A DNA stretch of 64,000 nucleotides from Sphingomonas yantingensis (GTDB lineage Bacteria; Pseudomonadota; Alphaproteobacteria; Sphingomonadales; Sphingomonadaceae), in contig NZ_JACIJJ010000002.1 in the NCBI RefSeq assembly GCF_014199325.1, positions 310,001 through 374,000 of the forward strand, given 5' to 3'. Each line of letters opens with the position of its first letter. Position 1 is the first letter of the stretch. Under the pieces are notes generated by a model, which saw only the letters and a program-made list of their open reading frames with translations, was not told the DNA's origin and made no database searches. Made by a program: the position numbers and the translations under genes. Below, piece by piece: positions 43,149 to 53,566 of this stretch.

Positions 43149-43233
43149 CGCCCGCGCCATTGCCGAGCGCATCGGCTGCGTGCGATAAGCGCGATTGCGT
43201 CCAGTGTGTTGGCGCGGTAATACAGTATTTCCG

Positions 43234-45321
43234 ATGCGCATCGACAGCTACGACGCCTGGGGCCAGCCGCCCGCCCCGCCCGAACCCGCCGGTCCTGCAC
43301 CTGCGGGGTTCGACACCACGGGCACCGGCGGCCCGCCGCCCCCGCTGCCGCCCGGCTGGCGGCCGAGCCCGATGCGCTGGGTGGCGCGCGGGCTGGGCGT
43401 CGTCATCGTGCTCATCGTCATCGCGATCATTTGGCTGGCGATCACCGCGCCCCTGTCCAAATCGCTCGAACCGCCGGTCCCGCCCTCGATCACGTTGTTG
43501 TCGGCAGAGGGCGAGCCGATCGCGCGCCACGGGGCGGAGATCGGCAAGCCGGTCGATGCGACGAAGCTGCCCGCGCACGTGACCGGCGCGTTCCTCGCGA
43601 TCGAGGACCGCCGCTTCCGCAGCCACCTGGGCGTCGATCCGCGCGGTATCCTGCGTGCGTTCGTCAACAACACCTTCACCTCGAACAGCTCGCAGGGCGG
43701 CAGCACGATCACGCAGCAGCTGGCGAAGAACGCGTTCCTCAGCAGCGACCGGACGCTCGCGCGCAAGCTGCGTGAGGTGATGATCGCCTTCTGGCTGGAG
43801 GCATGGCTGTCGAAGGACGAAATCCTCTCGCGCTATCTCTCGAACGTCTATTTTGGCGACAATGTGTACGGGCTTCAGGCGGCGGCACGGCACTATTTCA
43901 GCCGCGACGCCGACGAACTGACGACCGGACAGGCGGCGATGCTCGCGGGGCTGGTCAAGGCGCCCAGCCGCCTCGCCCCGACGCAGAACCTGAAGGGCGC
44001 GCGCGACCGGCAGGAAATCGTCGTCGCCGCGATGGAGGACGCCGGCTACCTGACCGCGGGCGAGGCGCGGGCGGTCCAACCCGCGCGGCTCAAGGTCGCG
44101 CGGTCGAAGCGGCTGCCGACCGGCACCTATTTCGCCGACTGGGTGCTGCCGCAGGCCCGCGATCAGGCCGGTGCGATCGGCGCGGACCAGACGGTCAAGA
44201 CCACGCTCGAAATGCGGCTCCAGCGCGCGGCGATCCGCGCGGTCGGCTCGGCGGGGCTGCGGCAGGCGCAGGTGGCGCTCGTCTCGATGCGCCCCGACGG
44301 CCGCATCGTCGCGATGGTCGGCGGAAAGGATTATGCGAACAGCCCGTTCAACCGCGCGACGCAGGCGCGGCGACAGGCGGGTTCGACCTTCAAGCTGTTC
44401 GTCTATCTCGCCGCCTTGCGCGCGGGGATGACTCCCGACGACACGGTCGAGGACAAGCCGGTGACGATCGGCAACTGGAGCCCGAAGAACAGCGACGGCC
44501 GCTATCTGGGCGAGATCAGCCTCTCCCAGGCGTTCGCGCGGTCGAGCAACGTCGCCTCCGCCCGGCTGACGCAGCAGGTGGGGCCGAAGGCGGTCATCAA
44601 GGCGGCGCGCGACCTCGGCATCTCCACTCCGATCCCCAACGAGGCGACGATCGCGCTCGGAACCTCGTCGGTATCACTCCTCGAACTGACCGCCGCCTAT
44701 GCCGCGGTCGCGGCGGGCGAGGCGCCCGTGCGCCCGCGCGGGCTTGCCCAGCCGCCCGAGGGGAGCTGGCTCGAAAAGCTCGGCCTGGACACGCGCAAGA
44801 TTCCCGCCGACCAGCTTGCCGGGCTGCGCACGCTGCTCGCCGCCTCGATCCGCGAGGGGACGGGGCGGCAGGCGAACCTGTCGGTCGAGGCGTTCGGCAA
44901 GACCGGGACGACCCAGGACAATCGCGATGCGCTGTTCATCGGCTATGCCGACGGGATCGTCACCGGCGTCTGGGTCGGCAACGACGACAATACGCCCAAT
45001 GCCGGCCTGTCGGGCGGCGGCCTGCCCGCGCGGATCTGGCGCGACTATATGATGCGCGCGACCGGCGCGAGCGCGGCGGGGCGGCCCGACCCGGTGATCG
45101 AAGACGTGATCGAGGATGCGGGCGACGATGTCGGCAACCTGATCGACGCGATCGGCAACGGCGTCGACACGCTGCCGGGCGAGGTGCAGCGCCAGCTCGA
45201 CGACCTGGGCGTCCGCGTCGGCCGCGACGGCGCGGTCGAGATCGACCGCGACCGCTTCCTCCCCGACCGCCGCCGCCCCGAGGACGAGGAACCGCTGCCG
45301 CCGGAGGGCGAAGGGCCATAA
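43234..45321 (+). CDS. Class A penicillin-binding protein (GT51 transglycosylase/transpeptidase)
   Basis: A 695-residue bifunctional peptidoglycan synthase. A Pro-rich cytoplasmic N-terminus precedes a single membrane helix (VVIVLIVIAIIWLAI), the GT51 domain (IEDRRFRSHLGVDPRG, GGSTITQQLAKN) and the transpeptidase with S384 in AGSTFKLF, SSN and KTGTT motifs. The C-terminal tail is acidic and Pro-rich (about 620-695). The ATG at 43234 is chosen over an upstream in-frame start. It is monocistronic, with a palindromic repeat after the stop. Confidence 0.93.
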   Translation: MRIDSYDAWGQPPAPPEPAGPAPAGFDTTGTGGPPPPLPPGWRPSPMRWVARGLGVVIVLIVIAIIWLAITAPLSKSLEPPVPPSITLLSAEGEPIARHGAEIGKPVDATKLPAHVTGAFLAIEDRRFRSHLGVDPRGILRAFVNNTFTSNSSQGGSTITQQLAKNAFLSSDRTLARKLREVMIAFWLEAWLSKDEILSRYLSNVYFGDNVYGLQAAARHYFSRDADELTTGQAAMLAGLVKAPSRLAPTQNLKGARDRQEIVVAAMEDAGYLTAGEARAVQPARLKVARSKRLPTGTYFADWVLPQARDQAGAIGADQTVKTTLEMRLQRAAIRAVGSAGLRQAQVALVSMRPDGRIVAMVGGKDYANSPFNRATQARRQAGSTFKLFVYLAALRAGMTPDDTVEDKPVTIGNWSPKNSDGRYLGEISLSQAFARSSNVASARLTQQVGPKAVIKAARDLGISTPIPNEATIALGTSSVSLLELTAAYAAVAAGEAPVRPRGLAQPPEGSWLEKLGLDTRKIPADQLAGLRTLLAASIREGTGRQANLSVEAFGKTGTTQDNRDALFIGYADGIVTGVWVGNDDNTPNAGLSGGGLPARIWRDYMMRATGASAAGRPDPVIEDVIEDAGDDVGNLIDAIGNGVDTLPGEVQRQLDDLGVRVGRDGAVEIDRDRFLPDRRRPEDEEPLPPEGEGP

Positions 45322-45330
45322 TCCTCATCC

Positions 45331-45419
45331 GTCACCCCGGACTTGTTCCGGGGGTCACCTTTCAAATCGCGCTGTTGCCGATGCTGGCACGGTGGACCCC
45401 GGAACATGTCCGGGGTGAC
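45331..45419. repeat. Inverted-pair palindromic element, subfamily 1
   Basis: GTCACCCCGGACTTGTTCCG (45331-45350) continues to GGGGTCACC, and GGTGGACCCCGGAACATG then TCCGGGGTGAC (45391-45419) is the inverted copy. The arms match the element at 20783-20875, with one base change in the second loop (ACATGT for ACAAGT). It follows the PBP stop. Confidence 0.82.
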
Positions 45420-45502
45420 GGCTTCCGGGTCTGAACCACGTTGCCCTTTCGATCGCACCCCGTTAGGGGCCGTGCTTTCCCGTTCGGGGGCGAGAAAAGA
45501 CT

Positions 45503-45985
45503 GTGAGCCAACCGCTCGTCGGCATCATCATGGGCAGCACGTCGGACTGGGAAACCATGTCGCGCGCCGCCGAAATGCTCGAAACGCTGGGGATCGCGCA
45601 CGAGACGCGCGTCGTCTCCGCCCACCGCACGCCCGACCGGCTGGTCGCCTATGCGCGCGAGGCCGAGGGGCGCGGCATCCGCGTGATCGTCGCGGGGGCC
45701 GGGGGCGCGGCGCACCTGCCCGGCATGGTCGCGGCGATGACGCACCTGCCGGTGCTCGGCGTGCCCGTCCGGTCGAAGTCGCTCTCGGGCCTCGATAGCC
45801 TGCTTTCCATCGTCCAGATGCCCGCCGGCATCCCCGTCGGCACGCTGGCGATCGGCGAGGCGGGGGCCGCGAATGCCGGGCTGATGGCTGCCTCGATCCT
45901 CGCGCTGAACGACGAGGGGCTGCGCGACCGGCTGGTCGCGTGGCGGCAGGCACAGACCGACAAGGTGCCCGACAGCCCGCAATGA
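45503..45985 (+). CDS. purE: 5-(carboxyamino)imidazole ribonucleotide mutase
   Basis: A 160-residue class I PurE (N5-CAIR to CAIR in purine synthesis). It starts with GTG ([19 protein letters not shown]). SAHRTPDRL and the [12 protein letters not shown] loop are intact. It overlaps purK (ATGA), the standard order. Confidence 0.97.
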   Translation: MSQPLVGIIMGSTSDWETMSRAAEMLETLGIAHETRVVSAHRTPDRLVAYAREAEGRGIRVIVAGAGGAAHLPGMVAAMTHLPVLGVPVRSKSLSGLDSLLSIVQMPAGIPVGTLAIGEAGAANAGLMAASILALNDEGLRDRLVAWRQAQTDKVPDSPQ

Positions 45986-47052
45986 CCGAAACGCTGCCCC
46001 CCGGATCGACCATCGGCATCCTCGGCTCGGGCCAGCTCGGGCGAATGATTGCCATCGCCGCCGCGCAGCTCGGCTATCGCTGCCACATCTATGCGCCCGA
46101 AACCGGCCCCGCGAACGACGTGGCCCCCGCCTTCACCCAGGGGGCCTATGACGACGACGCGGCGCTGGCGGCGTTCGCCGCCCAGGTCGACGTCGTCACC
46201 TACGAGTTCGAGAATGTCGAGGCGGCGCCGATCGAGCGGCTGGGCGACCTCGTCCCCGTCCGGCCGTCGCCCAAGTCGCTGAAGGTCGCGCAGGACCGCG
46301 TCTCCGAAAAGCGGTTCGTCGAGGATCTTGGCGGTCGCCCCGCGCGCTGGGCGGAGGTGCCCGATCGTGCGGCGCTCGACACCGCGATCGCCGCCATCGG
46401 CTGCCCCGCGATCCTCAAGACCACGCGCTTCGGCTATGACGGCAAGGGGCAGGCGCGGCTCGCCTCGCCCGCCGATGCCGATGCCGCGTGGGATGCGATC
46501 GGCGGTGGGCCCGCGATCCTCGAGGGGTTCGTCGACTTCGAGCACGAATTCTCGATCGTCATCGCCCGCGGTCTGGACGGCCGCACCGTCAGCTACCCGC
46601 CGCCGCGCAACGTCCACAAGGACGGGATCCTCGACACCTCGACGCTCCCCGCGCCCGCCGAAATCGCCGCGCAATGGACCGAGGCGGCGACGCTCGCCGG
46701 CCGCGTGGCCGAGGCGCTCGGCCATGTCGGCGTGCTGACGCTGGAGTTCTTTGCCGGCAGCGATGGCCCGGTGTTCAACGAGATGGCGCCGCGGGTTCAC
46801 AATTCAGGGCACTGGACGATCGAGGGGGCGGAGACCTCGCAGTTCGAGAACCATGCGCGCGCGATCCTCGGCCTGCCGCTCGGCCCCACGCGGCTGACGG
46901 GGACGGCGGTGAGCATGACCAACCTGATCGGCGACGACGCCGCGCGGTGGGCGGCGCTGGCGGCGGAGCCCGGCCTCCACCTCCACCTCTACGGCAAGCA
47001 CGAGGCGCGGCCGGGCCGCAAGATGGGGCATGTGACGCGGGTGGTGCGGTAG
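45982..47052 (+). CDS. purK: 5-(carboxyamino)imidazole ribonucleotide synthase
   Basis: A 356-residue ATP-grasp enzyme that carboxylates AIR to N5-CAIR. The N-terminal block is [20 protein letters not shown], the ATP-grasp region has [15 protein letters not shown], and [17 protein letters not shown] is the family signature. The ATG at 45982 overlaps the purE stop, so they are translationally coupled. A palindromic element follows. Confidence 0.96.
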   Translation: MTETLPPGSTIGILGSGQLGRMIAIAAAQLGYRCHIYAPETGPANDVAPAFTQGAYDDDAALAAFAAQVDVVTYEFENVEAAPIERLGDLVPVRPSPKSLKVAQDRVSEKRFVEDLGGRPARWAEVPDRAALDTAIAAIGCPAILKTTRFGYDGKGQARLASPADADAAWDAIGGGPAILEGFVDFEHEFSIVIARGLDGRTVSYPPPRNVHKDGILDTSTLPAPAEIAAQWTEAATLAGRVAEALGHVGVLTLEFFAGSDGPVFNEMAPRVHNSGHWTIEGAETSQFENHARAILGLPLGPTRLTGTAVSMTNLIGDDAARWAALAAEPGLHLHLYGKHEARPGRKMGHVTRVVR

Positions 47053-47070
47053 AAGCCAGTAGGAGCAGGA

Positions 47071-47174
47071 AGAAGCGGGACCCCGGGTCGAGCCCGGGGT
47101 GACGGACTTGGTTGGAGGATGCGCTCGCCGATCCCGTCATCCCGGACTTGATCCGGGATCCCGCTTCTTCTTCT
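47071..47174. repeat. Inverted-pair palindromic element, subfamily 2
   Basis: AGAAGCGGGACCCCGGGTCG plus AGCCCGGGGTGAC (47071-47103) is answered by GTCATCCCGGACTTGATCCG plus GGATCCCGCTTCTTC (47136-47169). The AGAAGCGGGA outer arms distinguish it from subfamily 1 and are shared with 60844-60951. It fills the purK to methyltransferase convergent gap. Confidence 0.82.
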
Positions 47175-47177
47175 GAC

Positions 47178-47903
47178 TTACTTCCGGACCAGCGTAATGA
47201 TCGATAACCCCGGCGGCAGCGGCACGCGGCCGACCAGGTGCCGCTCCAGCCGGAACACCGCCTCCAGCGCCTTGTTGACGGGCGCGGCGGGCGGCGAATC
47301 GTCGCTGTCGTCCTTGCCGGTCAGCTTGCCCGCCACGCGTGCCGCGACCGCGACCGGGAACAGCAGCGAGTTGAAATAGCGCAGCCCGTTATGGCGCAGC
47401 CCCGCGTCGCGGATCGCCTTGTCCAGCGTTCCCTTCGAGTAACGCCGGTGATGATGGTTCACCGTGTCGTGCGCCGACCACATCCACGGATGCGCGGGCA
47501 CGGTGACAAGGATCGCGCCGCCGGGCTTCAGCACCTCGGCCATACCCTTCAGCGCCGCCACGTCGTCCTCGACATGCTCGACCACGTCGAGGACGGCGAC
47601 GAGGTCGTAAGCGCTACGCTCGACCCCGGTGAGCGCGGGGAGGGGGGCGTCGCCCACCGGCTTGCCCAGCCGTTCGGCCGCGAACCCGCGCGCGGCGGGA
47701 TCGATCTCGATCGCATCCACCTCGCCGAACCCCGCCAGCATCGGCAGGTTGTGCCCGGTGCCGCAGCCGATCTCGAGGATGCGCGCACCCTTCGGCAGCG
47801 CCGCTTCCCGCGTCAGATAGTCGGCGAGGATCTCGCGGCGCGCGCGATACCACCAGTGGGTGGTGTCGTGGGCCGCCATGCGGTCGTAGACGATGCGATC
47901 CAT
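47178..47903 (-). CDS. Class I SAM-dependent methyltransferase
   Basis: A 241-residue methyltransferase. SAM motif I is ILEIGCGTGHNLPML; motif III-like VAVLDVVEHVEDDV and the PGGAILVTVPAHPWMWS block follow. The N-terminal DTTHWWYRARREI motif is common in methyltransferases near glycosylation genes. A C-terminal hydrophobic pair may associate with membrane. It lies 3 bp downstream of the GtrA gene in one operon. The substrate is unknown, perhaps a lipid-linked sugar. Confidence 0.9.
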   Translation of the reverse strand: MDRIVYDRMAAHDTTHWWYRARREILADYLTREAALPKGARILEIGCGTGHNLPMLAGFGEVDAIEIDPAARGFAAERLGKPVGDAPLPALTGVERSAYDLVAVLDVVEHVEDDVAALKGMAEVLKPGGAILVTVPAHPWMWSAHDTVNHHHRRYSKGTLDKAIRDAGLRHNGLRYFNSLLFPVAVAARVAGKLTGKDDSDDSPPAAPVNKALEAVFRLERHLVGRVPLPPGLSIITLVRK

Positions 47904-47906
47904 GGC

Positions 47907-48335
47907 TTAGCGAAACACCCACTGACGGTTGAGGAAGAAAGTGACGAGGGGGACGAGGATCAGCCCCGGGATCAGCGGCGCCCAGGCGGGCATACCGAGG
48001 CGATCGGTCACGAACCAGGTGATCGCCGCGTGCATGAGGAGGCCCGATGCCTGCACCCCGACGAACTTCGCTCGTTGCCCCGGCCCTTCCGACCGCGTCC
48101 CGTGCCCCTTGAAGCTCCAGTTGCTGTGCAGCCAGAACCCCGCCGTCACCGCGACGGCAAAGGCGAACGGCACCGCCAATACCGCGCGCTCGCGCCCGAA
48201 CACCCACATCGCGAGCGGCAGGTAAACCGCGGTATAGAGGACCGTCGTGATTCCTCCGGCAACGAGGAAGCGCATCAGCTGCCCGACGATCGGCGCTTCC
48301 CTCAATCGTTCGATGCCGCCCGCCACGCCTGTCAC
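47907..48335 (-). CDS. GtrA family membrane protein
   Basis: A 142-residue four-helix inner-membrane protein of the GtrA family, which assists transfer of undecaprenyl-linked sugars across the membrane. MRFLVAGGITTVLYTAVYLPL and the C-terminal PLVTFFLNRQWVF are typical. The start is GTG at 48335 with GGGGGCAAG upstream. It is operonic with the methyltransferase and divergent from the large membrane protein at 48420. Confidence 0.88.
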   Translation of the reverse strand: MTGVAGGIERLREAPIVGQLMRFLVAGGITTVLYTAVYLPLAMWVFGRERAVLAVPFAFAVAVTAGFWLHSNWSFKGHGTRSEGPGQRAKFVGVQASGLLMHAAITWFVTDRLGMPAWAPLIPGLILVPLVTFFLNRQWVFR

Positions 48336-48419
48336 CTACTTGCCCCCACGCACTTGCCCTTTACGCACTTCGGAGTAGGGGCCGCCCTATCGTCCCACGC
48401 TCCCCGAGAAAAGCCCGAC

Positions 48420-50195
48420 ATGCAGCGCGACTTCCTTGACGTCCAACTCCGCCATCATTGGCTGCGCTGGACGCTGCTCGCCTGGGGTGTGTTCGCGGGC
48501 TGGTTCCTGTGGCAGCGTTGGGGCGGCATCTACTGGCTCGCGCTGTCCGACACCGACGACAATATGCGCCTGATGCAGGTGCGCGCGTGGATGAATGGAC
48601 AGGGCTGGTACGACCTCACGCAATACCGGCTCAATCCGCCGGGCGGGTTCAATATCCACTGGAGCCGGATCGTCGACCTGCCGATCGCGGGGCTGATCCT
48701 GTTCTTCCGGCTGTTCACGACGCCGGCCTGGGCAGAGCGGCTGGCGGTGGGCATTGCGCCGCTTCTGCCCTTCTCGATCGCGATGACCGCGGTCGCCGTC
48801 GCCGCCCGGCGGCTGATCGACGCGCGCGCGTGGCCGCTGGCGCTGGTGTTCCTGTTCGGCTGTTCGGCGACGCTGCTCATGTACATGCCGACGCGCATCG
48901 ACCATCACGGCTGGCAGCTTGCCGCGCTTGCCGTCACGGTCGCGGCGCTCGCCGACCCGAAAAAGGCGCGGGGCGGCGCGATCGTCGGCGGCGCCAGTGC
49001 CTTTTCGCTGTCGATCGGGCTGGAGATGCTGCCCTATGCCGTGGGCGCCGGCGGCATCCTGGCCCTCCGCTGGGTGTGGGACCGGGCAGAGGCGCCGCGC
49101 ATGGCCGCATACGGCGCGGCGCTCGCGGGCGGCAGCGCGATCGGCTTCGTCCTGTTCGCCTCCAACGCCAATTATGCGATGCGCTGCGACGCGCTGACGC
49201 CGGTGTGGCTGTCGGCGACGGTCGCGGGCGGGGCGCTGCTCCTCGCGCTCGCGGTGGTCAACCCGGCGCGGCGCGAACTGCGGCTGGTGCTCGCGCTGAT
49301 CGCCGGCGGGCTGCTGGCGGGGGCGTTCGCCAGCCTGTTCCCGCAATGCCTGTCGCGGCCGGAGGGGGTGTCGGAGGAACTGGCGCGCACCTGGCTCAAC
49401 AACGTCCGCGAAGCGCGACCGATCTACAAGCATCCGCTGCGCACCGCTTTCCCGATCGCGGCGCTGCCCGTCGTCGGCCTCATCGGCGCGATTTTCGCCA
49501 CGTGGCGCGCGCGCGGCGATGCGGCGCGGCTGGCCGGTTGGGTGCCGGTGATGCTGTTCACCGCGCTCGCTTGTGGCCTCCTCCTCTGGCAGGTGCGCGC
49601 GGGACCGGCAGCGCAGTTGTTGGCGGTGCCCGGCGCCACCGCGCTCGGTTGGGTGATCTTTCCGTGGCTGCTCCATCACCGGCTGATGCCCGTGCGCGTG
49701 ATCGGCACGGTTGGCGGCTTCCTGATCGTGTCGGGGCTGTTCGCCGGTCTCATGATCCGCTGGCTGCCGATCGACCGGCCCAATGCGATGCAGCAGCGCG
49801 TGGGCAAGGCGAACCAGCGGTGCGCGACGATCCCGGCGATGCGCCCGCTCGACCGCCTGCCGCCGCAGACGGTGTTCACGCATGTCGACCTGGGGCCGCG
49901 GCTCATCACGCTGACGCACCACAATGCGATCGCCGGGCCTTACCATCGCAACGGCGACGCGATCCTCGACGTGCATCACGCGTTCCAGGGATCGCCCGCG
50001 ACCTTCTATCGCATCGCGAAGGCGCATGGCGCGACGTTGCTCCTCACCTGTCCCAACATGGCGGAGACGACGGTCTATCGCGCGCGGTCGAAGAACGGTT
50101 TCTATGCGCAGATCGCGCGCGGCCAGTTGCTCCCGTTCCTCGAGCCGATCCTGCTCCCGCCGACCTCGCCGCTCAGGCTTTATCGAATCAAGTAA
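48420..50195 (+). CDS. Polytopic membrane protein, GT-C glycosyltransferase-like
   Basis: A 591-residue inner-membrane protein with about ten or more hydrophobic helices. The first loop carries LALSDTDDNMRLMQVRAW, resembling the acidic DxD-type loop of GT-C enzymes such as oligosaccharyltransferase, followed by LNPPGGFNIHWSRIVDLP. A soluble domain lies at the C-terminus (from about 480). It begins MQRDFLDVQLRHHWLRW. It is divergent from GtrA and the methyltransferase, forming a plausible glycan-assembly cluster. The family is inferred from motif and topology. Confidence 0.75.
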   Translation: MQRDFLDVQLRHHWLRWTLLAWGVFAGWFLWQRWGGIYWLALSDTDDNMRLMQVRAWMNGQGWYDLTQYRLNPPGGFNIHWSRIVDLPIAGLILFFRLFTTPAWAERLAVGIAPLLPFSIAMTAVAVAARRLIDARAWPLALVFLFGCSATLLMYMPTRIDHHGWQLAALAVTVAALADPKKARGGAIVGGASAFSLSIGLEMLPYAVGAGGILALRWVWDRAEAPRMAAYGAALAGGSAIGFVLFASNANYAMRCDALTPVWLSATVAGGALLLALAVVNPARRELRLVLALIAGGLLAGAFASLFPQCLSRPEGVSEELARTWLNNVREARPIYKHPLRTAFPIAALPVVGLIGAIFATWRARGDAARLAGWVPVMLFTALACGLLLWQVRAGPAAQLLAVPGATALGWVIFPWLLHHRLMPVRVIGTVGGFLIVSGLFAGLMIRWLPIDRPNAMQQRVGKANQRCATIPAMRPLDRLPPQTVFTHVDLGPRLITLTHHNAIAGPYHRNGDAILDVHHAFQGSPATFYRIAKAHGATLLLTCPNMAETTVYRARSKNGFYAQIARGQLLPFLEPILLPPTSPLRLYRIK

Positions 50196-50237
50196 GCGCC
50201 ATTGCCGCGGGGCGGGGGACGGCCTAACTCCTTCGCC

Positions 50238-52832
50238 ATGCTCGATGCCCTGAACGCCCCCATTGCCCCCCGTGCGGTCCGCCGCGCCGATTACCGCGCG
50301 CCCGAATGGCAGGTGCCGCGCATCGCGCTCGACTTCGACCTCGACCCTGCCGCGACACGCGTGCGCGCGGTGCTGGAGGTGGAGCGAAGCGGCGACCACA
50401 ATGCGCCGTTGCAGCTGGACGGCGACGGGCTGGAGCCGCTGTCGATCACCGTCGACGGCCAGCCCGCGGAGTGGCAGGCGACCGACCGCGGCATTGCGAT
50501 CGCGCTGACCGGCGAGCGGCACCGCGTCGAGACCGAGGTACTGATCCACCCCGAGCGCAATACCCAGCTGATGGGCCTCTACGCTTCGGGCGGCCTCCTT
50601 TGCACGCAGTGCGAGGCGGAGGGCTTTCGCCGCATCACCTATTTTCCCGACCGGCCCGACGTGCTCACCCGCTATTCGGTGCGGATGAGCGCGGACAAGG
50701 CGCGCTTCCCCGTGCTGCTGGCGAACGGCGATCCGGTCGGCGCGGGCGATCTGGACGGCGGACGCCACTTCGCCGAGTGGGACGATCCGTTCCCGAAGCC
50801 CTGCTACCTCTTCGCGCTGGTGGCCGGCGACCTCGTCGCCAATCGCGACACCTTCGTCACCCGCTCGGGCCGCGCGGTCGAACTCGGCATCTGGGTGCGT
50901 TCGCCCGATCTTGCCAAGACCGACCATGCGCTGGCGGCGCTCAAGACCTCGATGCGGTGGGACGAGGATGTCTATGGCCGCGAATACGATCTCGACGTGT
51001 TCAACATCGTCGCGGTCGACGACTTCAACTTCGGTGCGATGGAGAACAAGGGGCTGAACATCTTCAACAGCCGCTACATCCTCGCCGATCCCGACACCGC
51101 GACCGATTACGATTACGACGCGGTGGCCGCGGTCGTCGCGCACGAATATTTCCACAACTGGTCGGGCAACCGCGTCACCTGCCGCGACTGGTTTCAGCTT
51201 TCCCTCAAAGAGGGCTTCACCGTCTATCGCGACCAGAGCTTCTCCGCCGATCAGGGATCGGCCGCGGTCAAGCGAATCGAGGATGTGCGGTCTTTGCGCG
51301 CCGCGCAGTTTCCCGAGGATGCCGGGCCGCTGGCGCACCCCGTCCGCCCCGACGCCTATCTCGAAATCTCGAACTTCTACACCGCTACGATCTACAACAA
51401 GGGCGCCGAGGTCATCCGCATGATGGCCACGATCCTGGGCCCCGAGAAGTTTCGCGCGGGCAGCGACCTCTATTTCGATCGCCATGACGGCACCGCCGCG
51501 ACGGTCGAGGATTTCGTGTGCGCGATGGAGGATGCCGGCGGCGTCGACCTGTCGCAGTTCCGCCTGTGGTATTCGCAGGCCGGCACCCCCCGCGTCTCGG
51601 CGCGGCTGGAGCATGAGGTCGGCAGCGGCCGCGCGCACCTCTATCTGCGCCAGACCGTCCCGCCTACGCCGGGTCAGCCGGCCAAGGACCCGATGGTCCT
51701 GCCGCTCCGCCTCAAGCTGTTCGGCAGCGAGACCGCGAGCGCGCTCGGCACCGAGCAGCTCGTCCTCCTCAAGGACGGCGAGGCCGAGGTCGCGTTCGAG
51801 ACGGTGACCGAGCCGCCCGTCCTGTCGATCAACCGCGGCTTCTCCGCCCCCGTGATCGTCGAGACCGACCGCAGCGCGGCCGAACTCGCCTTCCTCTCCG
51901 CGCACGACGACGATCCGTTCGCGCGTTACGAGGCGATGCAGCAGTTGATGCTCGACACGCTCGTCGCAGCCGTTCGCCACGGCCGCGCCGATCATGCGCC
52001 GGTGGTGGAGGCGGTGCGCAACACGCTGACCGACCCGAACCTAGATCCCGCGTTCGTGGCGGAGGCGGTGCTGCTGCCCTCAGACAGCTTCATCGGCGAT
52101 CAGCTGGCGGTCGTCGACCCGGAGGCGATCTACCAGGCGCGCGAAGCCTTGCGCGGCGAGCTTGGCCGCACGCTCGCCGACCATTGGCGCACCGCGTACG
52201 AGGGCGCGCAGGACGACCGCTTCGAATATTCGCCTGCCGCCAAGGGGCGCCGCCGCGTGCGCACGGTCTCGCTAGGCTATATCGCCGCTTCCGGCGCGGC
52301 CGACGCCAGCAGCCTTGCCTTTCGCCAGTTCGAGGCGGCGGACAACATGTCCGACCGGCAGGGCGCGCTGACGACGCTCGTCAATTCCGCCGACGACGAG
52401 GCGCGGGAAGCCGCGCTCGACATCTTCTACAATCGCTACGCCGGCAACGCGCTCGTCCTCGACAAATGGTTCTCGACGCAGGCGCTGTCGTCGCGGCCGG
52501 AAACGCTGGCGCGGGTGGTCGAACTGTCGCACCACCGCGACTTCACGCTTGCCAATCCCAATCGCGCGCGTTCGCTCGTCGGCGCGTTTAGCGTCAACCA
52601 GCGCGCGTTCAACGCGGCCGACGGTGCGGGCTATCGCTTCGTCGCCGACCAGCTGATCGCCCTCGACAAGCTCAACCCGCAGACCGCCGCGAAGCTCGTC
52701 CCGCCGCTCGGCCGCTGGCGTCGCTTCGACGAGGGGCGCGCAAAGCTGATGCGCGCCGAGCTCGAGCGGATCATGCGCACGCCCGGCCTGTCGAAGGACA
52801 TGGCCGAGCAGGTCGGCAAAAGCCTCGACTGA
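50238..52832 (+). CDS. pepN: Aminopeptidase N
   Basis: An 864-residue M1 zinc aminopeptidase of the E. coli PepN type, acting in the cytoplasm or periplasm on N-terminal residues of peptides. The substrate-anchor motif GAMENKGLN and the zinc site HEYFHNW with downstream Glu are intact. The C-terminal helical domain (DUF3458-like) is complete, ending [20 protein letters not shown]. The ATG at 50238 is taken. ruvA follows after 7 bp. Confidence 0.96.
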   Translation: MLDALNAPIAPRAVRRADYRAPEWQVPRIALDFDLDPAATRVRAVLEVERSGDHNAPLQLDGDGLEPLSITVDGQPAEWQATDRGIAIALTGERHRVETEVLIHPERNTQLMGLYASGGLLCTQCEAEGFRRITYFPDRPDVLTRYSVRMSADKARFPVLLANGDPVGAGDLDGGRHFAEWDDPFPKPCYLFALVAGDLVANRDTFVTRSGRAVELGIWVRSPDLAKTDHALAALKTSMRWDEDVYGREYDLDVFNIVAVDDFNFGAMENKGLNIFNSRYILADPDTATDYDYDAVAAVVAHEYFHNWSGNRVTCRDWFQLSLKEGFTVYRDQSFSADQGSAAVKRIEDVRSLRAAQFPEDAGPLAHPVRPDAYLEISNFYTATIYNKGAEVIRMMATILGPEKFRAGSDLYFDRHDGTAATVEDFVCAMEDAGGVDLSQFRLWYSQAGTPRVSARLEHEVGSGRAHLYLRQTVPPTPGQPAKDPMVLPLRLKLFGSETASALGTEQLVLLKDGEAEVAFETVTEPPVLSINRGFSAPVIVETDRSAAELAFLSAHDDDPFARYEAMQQLMLDTLVAAVRHGRADHAPVVEAVRNTLTDPNLDPAFVAEAVLLPSDSFIGDQLAVVDPEAIYQAREALRGELGRTLADHWRTAYEGAQDDRFEYSPAAKGRRRVRTVSLGYIAASGAADASSLAFRQFEAADNMSDRQGALTTLVNSADDEAREAALDIFYNRYAGNALVLDKWFSTQALSSRPETLARVVELSHHRDFTLANPNRARSLVGAFSVNQRAFNAADGAGYRFVADQLIALDKLNPQTAAKLVPPLGRWRRFDEGRAKLMRAELERIMRTPGLSKDMAEQVGKSLD

Positions 52833-52839
52833 GCCGGCG

Positions 52840-53430
52840 ATGATCGCGCATCTGAAGGGCGTGCTGACCGCCGCCGGGCTCGACCATGCGGTGATCGACG
52901 TGGGCGGCGTCGGCTATCTGGTCGGGGCCTCGACCAAGACGCTCGCCTCGCTAGGGCCAATCGGCACCACTGCCGTCCTCCACACGCAGATGCTGGTGGC
53001 GGAGGATTTCATCCGCCTCGTCGGCTTTGCCAGCCCGGAGGAGCGCGACTGGTTCGGATACCTGACCGCGGTGCAGGGGGTGGGCGCGCGGGTGGCGCTC
53101 GCTATCTTGTCGGTGCTGTCCCCTGATGAGCTGTCGACGGCAATCGCGCGCGGGGACAAGGCGATGGTCGGCCGCGCCAACGGCGTCGGGCCGAAGCTCG
53201 CCGAACGGATCGTGCGCGAACTGAAAGACAAGGGCACGATCGCGATCGGCCCGGCGGGCCCGGTCGGCCCGCTCGGCGGCCAGGCGCAGGATGCGGTCGC
53301 CGCGCTCCTCAACCTGGGCTTCCGGCCCGCCGAGGCCAGCACGGCCGTACGCGCGGCGGAGGATGCGCTGGGCGAAGCCGCCCCCTTCGACGCGCTGGTG
53401 CGAGAGGCACTGAAGCGCGCGGCTAAATAG
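52840..53430 (+). CDS. ruvA: Holliday junction ATP-dependent DNA helicase subunit RuvA
   Basis: A 196-residue RuvA that binds four-way junctions and loads RuvB. The OB-fold ([25 protein letters not shown]) is followed by the helix-hairpin-helix region ([34 protein letters not shown]) and the C-terminal RuvB-binding domain ([17 protein letters not shown]). It is close to pepN but separated from ruvB by a xylanase gene and a small TonB-domain gene. Confidence 0.97.
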   Translation: MIAHLKGVLTAAGLDHAVIDVGGVGYLVGASTKTLASLGPIGTTAVLHTQMLVAEDFIRLVGFASPEERDWFGYLTAVQGVGARVALAILSVLSPDELSTAIARGDKAMVGRANGVGPKLAERIVRELKDKGTIAIGPAGPVGPLGGQAQDAVAALLNLGFRPAEASTAVRAAEDALGEAAPFDALVREALKRAAK

Positions 53431-53566
53431 CGGTTACGTATTCATGCGGGCACCCAAGCGATTGGGATTGCCGGCTTGTGTCCATCCTATAGCATCCGCC
53501 CCGTCGACCGGGGAAACACCCGGCGGCGGGGGTGGCACCATAGCCGTGCTACGAGGATGAGAGGAT

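Noticed and set aside
43803..45434. Overlapping plus-strand frame inside the penicillin-binding protein gene
   Set aside because: Arg/Gly-rich with no motif. The other frame has SxxK, SxN and KTG motifs in order.
48387..51995. Very long antisense open frame (over 1,100 codons)
   Set aside because: It runs opposite the GT-C-like and pepN genes, is dominated by Arg, His, Asp and Gly runs, and has no family motif. It is a by-product of GC-rich codon use.
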